Assembly: GCF_000003605.2 (NCBI RefSeq)
Contig: NW_003158734.1
Span: 4,540-28,985, forward strand
DNA: 24,446 nucleotides
Source of the DNA: Saccoglossus kowalevskii
Lineage: Eukaryota; Hemichordata; Enteropneusta; Harrimaniidae
Reading direction: 5' to 3'
Below the pieces are notes generated by a model. It ran no database searches. It saw only the letters and a program-made list of their open reading frames with translations, and had not been told where the DNA came from. Of this stretch, positions 21,301 to 24,446 are shown piece by piece. A program made the position numbers and the translations under genes. How positions within the stretch are numbered: the stretch's first letter is position 1; the number at the start of each line of letters is the position of its first letter.

Positions 21301-24219
21301 CTTCTTTTTTCAATCTTCTGTCAAGATCACCTATATTGGCTTCATGTTTCACTTTAAGTTTACTCAACTGTTTCGCCTTATCTTCTTCTTCTGCCAATTG
21401 ACGACTGACTTCATTAAAACGGTCTTCGATAGACTTTTTCTCTTTTGTTATCTGCAGAGAACAATAAACTTTTATTCTGGTGTCACAAACCACATCATAT
21501 TTAATGCACATGTTGACGTATATGACCAAATTTGTTATTTCTTGAATTATTTACAAATACTTTAACATGGTAAGTGATACAAAAAGTGGAAGATTTTCTA
21601 AAGTAACAATAATCCTTTGAGTTGTATTAAAAAAAAAAAGCATTTTAAATCACAAAATGAACCTTTACTAGTTTATTTCATTCCAGAAGTCATAAAAAGT
21701 TGTCAATAAGCAATGCGGCAGAGACTGTTATAGTGGTTATAGCTAATAGAAATAACAAGGGAAACATGCAGATAAGATGTCCCCTCCAAAGAATTGGCAA
21801 TTGTGTTGGTCCGTCCCTTTTTTCATGTATTCATGTCACAGATTGAAGTTGTATACCTTAGCATTGTTATCTTCTAAAAGTGCTAAATCTTCATCCATTT
21901 TCTTCACTTTGGCATCCAAGGCTACTTTATCCAAATGCAGTTTCTGACGAGCTTGTTCTTCTTCTTCTAACCTAGTGAAGAAAACATTTATAGCTTACAT
22001 AATGTTTTATTCAAACTATTTAATGAGGTTAATGCAATTAGCAAAATGTTAATCTTCCTTCCATTACAAAAAGAAAAGGCGACAAAACTACACATCACAT
22101 CAAAACAAGCAAATATACGATCAATAATTCAGTAGTTTTTCAAATTTTCTTTTAAATAGCTAGAAAGTATGTTCTGTAAAAAAAATTCCATAATTCAGGA
22201 CCAGTGACTGTTAAACTTTTCTGACGCAGTTTTAAAGTTCCAGTTATACAAATTATTATTAGGTTGCATATTACTGGGATGCACCTATGAAAAATATAAA
22301 ATTTTCTCATACATGTTGGATGAAGCCAAATGATTGAGAACTTTGCACAATTAAAATGATTCGTGATAGATACTTCTTTTAACGAAAACAAGATTTCTTG
22401 AATGAAGTTTTCACAGCCAGGGGGGAACTAGCAGAAAGAGTAACAGCCAAAGTAAAAGGTTGCAGTTGTTCATCTTGTGTTAATAAGCAGTGTATCCATC
22501 GTATAAAACATATCAAACATGATTCATCACAGCGAGATATATTAATAGAAACTTGTATTGGCTTGATGATTCAAGTCAACTTACTGTTCTTCCAAATCCT
22601 GAACAGTGATTGTCATTTTCTTTTTTTCATTCACTAGATGTTGGTTTCTGTCTTCTTCCTCCTCAATACGTGCTTCGAGATCATGAAGAATTTCTTCCAA
22701 TTCCTGTTTCTTAGCTGCAAGACGAACTCTCATCTGAACAGAAAAATAGTAAACAGTTGTTATCAGAAGACAAATGCAGAAACATTGCTTCAAAATAATA
22801 GCACAACTTACCACATTGTGCTGCTAGAAATGGCATGAATATTTCAATTAAAATCTTTGTGAATTTCTGAAAAATATTGTTAATCTAAACGTTCAAAAAC
22901 TAAATTATGCCTAATATGACAATCATAGCAGAATACAAATTTAGATCAGTTAAATTCAATTTTAGTGGATATTATTTGGCAATAAATATTCACTTGGTAT
23001 TAATTTGACCGACAAGTAAAAGAAACAATACATTATGAACTTTATTTAAAATTAATGTTTTTTAAAATTTGTCACATTAACTTTCAGCGATATAAGAATG
23101 ACATTAGACAAAGTTAAGTTTTTACCTCTTCGGCTTCGGCACTCAATTCAGCTTCAGCTTGTAATTGCTCTACAAGAATATTTTTCTCTTCATTCAATTG
23201 TGTATGCTTCCTTTCTAATTCAATATAATCAGTCTCTATTCTTTCCATTTTATCTTTCACTTTCAGTAGCTCATCTTCCTTGGCATGCATCTCTTCATCT
23301 TGGCGTGTAACTTGTAGCAAAGGTTTTACCTGTTACCATGGGGATATAAATGTAAATATCAATACAGTATAACTATGGGAAAACTAAATAATAGTTTAAT
23401 GTCATTTGCAAACAATTACAAATTCACCACCTGCACTTAAAAAGTGAAAGTGATGATAGAATACCAGCTTCCAATCCATGGCGACAAACAATAGAAATAA
23501 GTTTGGTAAAATTGCAAAAAATATTGTTTTCAATTATTTTACCTTGGTAAATAGTCTCCACCATGGCCAGTTTCTCAGTTTCAAATACGCTAGGCAGTTA
23601 CGCTGTATGACGCGAATTGAACTCAACTGTTGTTGACGTTTCTGATAATTCCTGAAAATAAACAATATTGCAATCAGTTAGTGACCTCACGTTCCAAAGT
23701 TGTAATTTCCAGAAATCTCTGTTAGAGTTTCACTTTCCTAAGGATCCAAAAGTGGTCCATACAAAAATGTATATAAAACAATACCTTCTGGCAAGCATTC
23801 CTCTACAGAGTGCTTGGAACTGGATAATAATGTCTGTTAGTTTGAGATCTCTCTCCTCTTCTAGATGAGCAAGTACACCAGCTCTAAAGAAGATTTTGCT
23901 CTGCCCGATGCGAAACAAATTAGGATCCAGTTCAAGTGCTTCAATCTAAAAAGTACAAGTTTAACAATGATTTCTACTAAAAATAAAGAACTTGAGAAAA
24001 CTTTTCAAATTTCAAAACAACATGACTATTATAATACTTGCTTTTGTCAAATCAAGTAAATGATTTACAATCAAGTCAGGTAGACCAGAAAATACATTCT
24101 TTTCTCAGTAGTCCAGATTTTTGTGTTGTAGAGTAATTACAGTACTTACCATGTTTTGTACAGCTTTTCTGCCATCCATGAAACCCTTAGGGATCACACT
24201 TGGTGTCAATAACTCATAC
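9210..24219 (-). CDS. MYH9/10-like: Non-muscle myosin II heavy chain, 3' two thirds (21 exons, 5' partial)
   Basis: Actin-based motor heavy chain that forms dimers and bipolar filaments in cell cortex, cytokinesis and adhesion. Coding join on the minus strand, 5' to 3': 24219-24150, 23945-23785, 23651-23543, 23329-23126, 22733-22585, 21971-21857, 21451-21296, 19855-19707, 19489-19345, 19138-18926, 16755-16444, 16139-15819, 14384-14217, 14002-13877, 13632-13420, 13249-13088, 12445-12104, 11758-11550, 11056-10948, 10766-10594, 9324-9210. All internal boundaries are GT-AG and the frame stays open for 1,239 residues. Window numbering: converter 1-60, IQ motifs about 64-110, junction proline VKPLL at 114-118, heptad-rich coiled coil to about 1202, tailpiece to 1239. 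Family landmarks include [23 protein letters not shown] and DELADEI. The tail length agrees with vertebrate MYH9 as I recall it, so no exon seems missing. Non-muscle rather than striated type is inferred from [15 protein letters not shown] and the non-helical tail. The 5' motor exons are outside the window. Confidence 0.96.
9325..10593 (-). other. Intron before the last myosin exon
   Basis: 1,269 bases with no exon-like sequence seen. It holds a TGTGA/TGTA simple repeat at 10489-10544. Small ORFs inside show no family resemblance. Confidence 0.85.
10489..10544. repeat. Compound TGTGA/TGTA microsatellite
   Basis: Short runs of gtgat followed by gtat units in the intron before the last myosin exon. 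Confidence 0.85.
10594..10766 (-). CDS. MYH9/10-like: Myosin exon 20 of window: end of coiled coil
   Basis: Residues 1145-1201 plus two bases of Arg1202. [34 protein letters not shown] and INQLKNKLR close the coiled coil. Donor GAG|GTTCTT is weak beyond GTT. Reading through it would add only Phe-Leu before TGA, so retention would remove the tailpiece. Confidence 0.95.
10948..11056 (-). CDS. MYH9/10-like: Myosin exon 19 of window: C-terminal coiled coil
   Basis: Completes Lys1108 and encodes 1109-1144. [20 protein letters not shown], then [14 protein letters not shown], matches RRTEKKLKDVLLQVDDERR of MYH9. Acceptor TACAG, donor CAG|GTACAG. It is basic and then acidic, as expected near the assembly-competence region. 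Confidence 0.95.
11057..11549 (-). other. Myosin intron with degenerate repeat
   Basis: 493 bases. Contains an 11-base direct repeat (attatggttcc, about 11249-11279) and, near 11366-11402, sequence like ggcccaggtatgtctaagat, which resembles the core repeat of the element at 14503-15204. Probably an old fragment of that family. Confidence 0.5.
11550..11758 (-). CDS. MYH9/10-like: Myosin exon 18 of window: light meromyosin
   Basis: Residues 1039-1107 plus two bases of Lys1108. Contains [31 protein letters not shown] and [14 protein letters not shown]. The region belongs to the filament-assembly part of the tail. Acceptor GAAAG, donor AAA|GTAAGT. Confidence 0.96.
11759..12103 (-). other. Myosin intron carrying the duplicated exon end
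   Basis: 345 bases. Its first 120 bases in transcript order are the two extra copies of the preceding exon end and donor. The rest shows nothing notable. Confidence 0.85.
11982..12148 (-). repeat. Triplicated exon-intron boundary (55-56 bp period)
   Basis: Three head-to-tail copies: about 12093-12148 (overlapping the real exon end), 12037-12092 and 11982-12036. Copies 1 and 2 differ at three of 43 positions over the exon-derived part; copy 3 is more diverged. Each copy ends in a splice-donor-like site on the minus strand: CAG|GTATGC at 12104, CAG|GTAAGC at 12048 and AAA|GTAACC near 11993. Confidence 0.9.
12104..12445 (-). CDS. MYH9/10-like: Myosin exon 17 of window: light meromyosin, 3' end tandemly duplicated
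   Basis: Residues 925-1038 (114 codons), the longest exon here. [31 protein letters not shown] and [11 protein letters not shown] are diagnostic. The 3' end was set at CAG|GTATGC because [12 protein letters not shown] followed by VEQLTTELA in the next exon gives continuous family alignment. The last 45 coding bases and the donor are repeated twice more in the intron just downstream; either later donor would add an in-frame TAG. Confidence 0.95.
12446..13087 (-). other. Myosin intron with degenerate tandem-core fragment
   Basis: 642 bases. Positions about 12680-12950 contain gaagtttgaatgaaatcag, ctgagatacaggtg and a gacagacaca tract, aligned by eye with the core repeat and microsatellite of the element at 14503-15204. 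An aaatggctgccatttgg motif fits the same family. No clear end hairpin remains. Confidence 0.55.
13088..13249 (-). CDS. MYH9/10-like: Myosin exon 16 of window: light meromyosin
   Basis: Residues 871-924. [20 protein letters not shown], then [10 protein letters not shown], matches REMEAELEDERKQR and EAIKQLRKLQ. The acceptor is TTTGAAG|CTTCG, after a T-rich tract; donor CAG|GTATGT. Confidence 0.95.
13420..13632 (-). CDS. MYH9/10-like: Myosin exon 15 of window: rod (light meromyosin)
   Basis: Residues 800-870. [35 protein letters not shown] and [10 protein letters not shown] are strongly conserved light meromyosin sequence. Acceptor TTAAG, donor CAG|GTGTTT, phase 0 at both ends. Confidence 0.97.
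13750..13798. repeat. 12-bp inverted repeat in a myosin intron
   Basis: taaacacaataa at 13750-13761 and ttattgtgttta at 13787-13798 are perfect inverse copies around a 25-base spacer. Function unknown; a small hairpin or element remnant. Confidence 0.7.
13877..14002 (-). CDS. MYH9/10-like: Myosin exon 14 of window: rod
   Basis: Residues 758-799, the shortest phase-0 rod exon (42 codons). [15 protein letters not shown], then [16 protein letters not shown], is almost invariant among non-muscle and smooth-muscle myosins. Acceptor TCCAG, donor AAT|GTAAGT. Confidence 0.96.
14217..14384 (-). CDS. MYH9/10-like: Myosin exon 13 of window: rod
   Basis: Residues 702-757. [20 protein letters not shown], then [14 protein letters not shown], aligns with the DDLLVDLDHQ and KKFDQLLAEEK region. 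Acceptor ATCAG, donor AAG|GTGTGT, phase 0. It was not visible as a long ORF because the intron frames close quickly. Confidence 0.95.
14503..15204. mobile_element. Tandem-core repeat element with CGGA tract and hairpin (HINE/pearl-like)
   Basis: Left end gtccccgttccg (14503-14514). The middle has diverged repeats sharing gatcatga, gaacaaaatccgtccatgca, tgagatctgg and ggccttaaaatggcc. These are followed by (CGGA)4-TGGA at 15135-15154 and a bulged hairpin at 15172-15204 (gtccccgtt/aacggggac, cggac/gtccg) directly followed by TAA. The left motif repeats the hairpin's left arm, as in subterminal repeats of Helentron-derived elements. No protein is encoded, so it is non-autonomous. Confidence 0.7.
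15172..15204. repeat. Terminal bulged hairpin of the intron element
   Basis: Outer stem of 9 bp (gtccccgtt/aacggggac), TT bulge, inner stem of 5 bp (cggac/gtccg) and a TGC loop. Confidence 0.9.
15819..16139 (-). CDS. MYH9/10-like: Myosin exon 12 of window: rod
   Basis: Residues 595-701 (107 codons). Contains [20 protein letters not shown] and [13 protein letters not shown], all rod landmarks. Acceptor TATAG, donor GAG|GTGAGA. The adjoining intron toward the next exon contains a hairpin-ended repeat element. Confidence 0.96.
16140..16443 (-). other. Myosin intron, nothing notable
   Basis: 304 AT-rich bases between two in-phase exons; no repeats or ORFs of interest seen. Confidence 0.8.
16444..16755 (-). 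CDS. MYH9/10-like: Myosin exon 11 of window: rod
   Basis: Residues 491-594 (104 codons). Starts [16 protein letters not shown], matching VKANLEKAKQTLENE, and ends [11 protein letters not shown], matching SALESQLQDTQ. Acceptor TTTAG, donor CAG|GTAAGA, phase 0 at both ends. Confidence 0.96.
16908..17717. repeat. 30-bp minisatellite, about 27 copies
   Basis: Head-to-tail copies of a 30-base unit (atggtaaaatatgYctact, then acattgtagtc), nearly identical, with a common C/T variant and a few others. One copy near 17330 is 29 bases (one A lost). Each unit contains the small palindrome actaca-t-tgtagt. There are no spacers. Because 30 is a multiple of three and two frames lack stops, the array gives long artificial ORFs. 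Confidence 0.97.
17908..18645. mobile_element. TIR element, 738 bp, TA target duplication
   Basis: Terminal inverted repeats at 17908-18045 and 18508-18645, 138 bases each, about 91% identical (12 differences counted). Ends read CAGCAAGTCTCAGAAG and are flanked by TA on both sides (17906-17907 and 18646-18647), the target site of Tc1/mariner-type transposases. No transposase is present, so it is non-autonomous. The 460-base interior carries a 70-codon ORF. The family is inferred only from TA and the CAG start. Confidence 0.85.
18296..18508 (+). CDS. Small ORF inside the TIR element, putative membrane protein
   Basis: Not recognised. 70 codons from the first ATG, or 67 from the second (18305), which has the better start context (aagATGG). 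It begins [11 protein letters not shown], then a hydrophobic stretch ([19 protein letters not shown]) long enough for one membrane helix, then a basic segment ([17 protein letters not shown]), ending FPNEK. The TAG stop overlaps the first bases of the right terminal repeat. A pyrimidine-rich tract ending in CAG lies just upstream (ttattttaatcag), so it could be an exon of a captured gene. It could also be chance; it lies on the strand opposite to the myosin. Confidence 0.3.
   Translation: MFKMATPTIVNIGGLIAFIILSLVCQLTVAILRMTRETTFTLPRLAKQIIQGNPDMYQAMLKHTMFPNEK
18926..19138 (-). CDS. MYH9/10-like: Myosin exon 10 of window: rod
   Basis: Residues 420-490. [20 protein letters not shown], then [13 protein letters not shown], fits the [15 protein letters not shown] block of MYH9. 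Acceptor ACCAG, donor AGG|GTGAGT. The following intron is the largest in the window (2,170 bases) and holds a minisatellite and a transposable element. Confidence 0.95.
19345..19489 (-). CDS. MYH9/10-like: Myosin exon 9 of window: rod
   Basis: Completes Arg371 and encodes 372-419. Contains [13 protein letters not shown], one of the best conserved rod segments. Two donors were considered: the upstream CTTG|GTGAGG would break the frame, while GGTGAG|GTGGGT restores DLGE-ELEAL across the junction, so the latter was chosen. Confidence 0.94.
19707..19855 (-). CDS. MYH9/10-like: Myosin exon 8 of window: S2 coiled coil
   Basis: Residues 322-370 plus two bases of Arg371. Glutamine- and leucine-rich heptads with [25 protein letters not shown] and [10 protein letters not shown]; the last matches KEEELQAALAR of MYH9. 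Acceptor CCCAG, donor AAG|GTATAA, leaving phase 2. Confidence 0.95.
20608..20643. repeat. Perfect 36-bp palindrome
   Basis: Each half is 18 bases (cattgcatatgtatcata and its exact inverse) with no spacer. It is AT-rich and could extrude as a cruciform or fold in RNA. Confidence 0.95.
20650..20872 (+). mobile_element. Possible non-LTR retrotransposon 3' tail
   Basis: Ends aataaagcattattctattc plus tattc (20848-20872): a poly(A)-signal-like hexamer followed by short ATTCT repeats, as in 3' ends of some LINE families. No coding part is seen and the left limit is a guess. It seems to interrupt the older repeat around it. Confidence 0.35.
20944..21006. repeat. Decayed end of a tandem-core element
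   Basis: A CA run followed by gtgcccatttcgaacttt and gtctgaacgaggactaa aligns base by base with the hairpin at 15172-15207, but with broken pairing. Upstream caaaatggccacca (about 20455) may belong to the same copy. Confidence 0.55.
21296..21451 (-). CDS. MYH9/10-like: Myosin exon 7 of window: S2 coiled coil
   Basis: Residues 270-321. [20 protein letters not shown], then [20 protein letters not shown], matches the KEKKLLEDR and KLKNKHEAMI landmarks of the family. Acceptor CTGCAG, donor AAG|GTAAGA, phase 0 at both ends. The intron 5' of it is 405 bases. Confidence 0.95.
21452..21856 (-). other. Myosin intron, nothing notable
   Basis: 405 AT-rich bases; a short A run near 21630 only. Confidence 0.8.
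21857..21971 (-). CDS. MYH9/10-like: Myosin exon 6 of window: S2 coiled coil
   Basis: Finishes Gln231 and encodes 232-269. Sequence [15 protein letters not shown], then [14 protein letters not shown], is a typical non-muscle S2 heptad block. Acceptor CACTAG, donor AAG|GTATAC. It is too short to stand out as an ORF; frame continuity with both neighbours supports it. Confidence 0.95.
21972..22584 (-). other. Myosin intron, nothing notable
   Basis: 613 bases. Short ORFs at 22152-22391 and 22398-22637 have no family resemblance and the second overlaps an exon on the other strand. Confidence 0.75.
22585..22733 (-). CDS. MYH9/10-like: Myosin exon 5 of window: S2 coiled coil
   Basis: Residues 182-230 plus two bases of Gln231. 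Begins [20 protein letters not shown], aligned to the [15 protein letters not shown] segment of MYH9, and ends TVQDLEEQ. Acceptor TTCAG, donor ACA|GTAAGT. The Met is internal, not a translation start. Confidence 0.95.
22734..23125 (-). other. Myosin intron, nothing notable
   Basis: 392 AT-rich bases without repeats of interest. Confidence 0.8.
23126..23329 (-). CDS. MYH9/10-like: Myosin exon 4 of window: head-tail junction and start of S2 rod
   Basis: Residues 114-181. Opens with [14 protein letters not shown]; the proline marks the end of the lever arm and the start of the coiled coil (subfragment 2). The rest is charged heptad sequence ending AEAEE. Phase 0 at both ends; donor GAG|GTAAAA. 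Confidence 0.96.
23543..23651 (-). CDS. MYH9/10-like: Myosin exon 3 of window: second IQ motif and neck end
   Basis: Completes Arg77 and encodes 78-113. [15 protein letters not shown] is the second IQ motif, for the regulatory light chain. It is followed by [12 protein letters not shown], the hook next to the head-tail junction. Vertebrate non-muscle forms have NWQWW here from memory; the proline is a small difference. Donor AAG|GTAAAA. Confidence 0.95.
23785..23945 (-). CDS. MYH9/10-like: Myosin exon 2 of window: converter and first IQ motif
   Basis: Residues 24-76 plus two bases of codon 77. Contains [20 protein letters not shown], the converter and start of the lever arm, then [11 protein letters not shown], which fits the IQ pattern (Q-xxx-RG-xxx-R) that binds the essential light chain. 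Ends AGAAG|GTATTG, phase 2. Confidence 0.96.
24150..24219 (-). CDS. MYH9/10-like: Myosin exon 1 of window: motor converter start
   Basis: Encodes residues 1-23 after completing a split Arg codon (AG|G). Shows YELLTP and IPKGFMDG, the start of the converter region of class II myosins. Acceptor TTAG at right, donor ATG|GTAAGT at left; leaves in phase 0. The preceding exon lies beyond the window. Confidence 0.94.
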
Positions 24220-24260
24220 CTAAGCAGACAAAAATATCATTATACCGGTAGTGAGACAAC

Positions 24261-24287
24261 TGCGTGCGTGTGTGTGTGTGTGTACGT
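24261..24287. repeat. TG microsatellite in partial intron
   Basis: gcgtgcgtg followed by (TG)n and gtacgtg, in the intron that runs off the right edge. Confidence 0.9.
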
Positions 24288-24351
24288 GGATTGCTATATG
24301 TTGCGAGGACAAAAATTCAGATATATACCAACTTCCGAGGACATACACACC

Positions 24352-24381
24352 TTCCGAGGACCTTTTTCATAGTCCTCGGAA
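24352..24381. repeat. 10-bp stem hairpin following the TG tract
   Basis: ttccgaggac (24352-24361) and gtcctcggaa (24372-24381) are perfect inverse copies around a 10-base loop. A further cttccgaggac lies at 24332. Microsatellite followed by hairpin resembles the ends of the two tandem-core elements. Confidence 0.8.
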
Positions 24382-24446
24382 AACATAATTTATATTAATA
24401 GTTAATTCGATTATTAATACGTTCTGCGTAGCTTAGGTTTAGTATC

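Noticed and set aside
9210-24219. Striated muscle myosin heavy chain
   Set aside because: Neck and junction sequence, DELADEI region and the non-helical phosphorylatable-looking tail fit the non-muscle/smooth group better.

Overview
The window is invertebrate animal DNA: AT-rich, intron-dense, with small non-autonomous transposable elements and simple repeats. It carries the 3' two thirds of one large gene on the minus strand, a class II non-muscle myosin heavy chain (family of vertebrate MYH9/MYH10 and fly zipper). I assembled 21 exons by hand from splice sites, reading phase and family homology. They join into 3,721 coding bases: one split Arg codon, 1,239 residues and a stop. The product covers the end of the motor (converter), two IQ motifs, the head-tail junction, the whole coiled-coil tail and a short non-helical tailpiece. 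The ATPase part of the motor and the promoter lie beyond the right edge. The repeat types (tandem-core elements ending in a microsatellite plus hairpin) resemble those of bivalves and other marine invertebrates; I cannot name the species.

Layout from left to right. Positions 1-5500 show no recognisable gene; there is one weak 64-codon ORF at 2245-2439, a C15 tract and short hairpins. Positions 5572-5636 are a small inverted repeat. Positions about 5876-7128 are a tandem-core repeat element of about eight units ending in a CA tract and a bulged hairpin. Positions 7129-9209 hold the myosin 3' flank, probably partly 3' UTR, with several AATAAA signals on the minus strand and a G-quadruplex-like tract. 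Positions 9210-24219 are the myosin exons and introns. The rest of the rightmost intron runs off the window.

Introns hold most of the oddities. The 3' end of the 342-base exon, with its splice donor, is repeated in tandem inside the next intron (11982-12148). The 2.17-kb intron 16756-18925 contains a 27-copy 30-bp minisatellite and a 738-bp element with 138-bp terminal inverted repeats and TA flanks; an intact small membrane-protein-like ORF lies between the repeats. The intron at 14385-15818 has a second hairpin-ended tandem-core element, and intron 19856-21295 has a decayed relative of it, a probable retrotransposon tail and a perfect 36-bp palindrome.

Only the myosin is a confident gene. 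No operon, CRISPR, rRNA or tRNA feature was seen. The best candidates for something undescribed are the splice-donor triplication and the inverted-repeat element with its passenger ORF; both are modest in scale and need transcript data.
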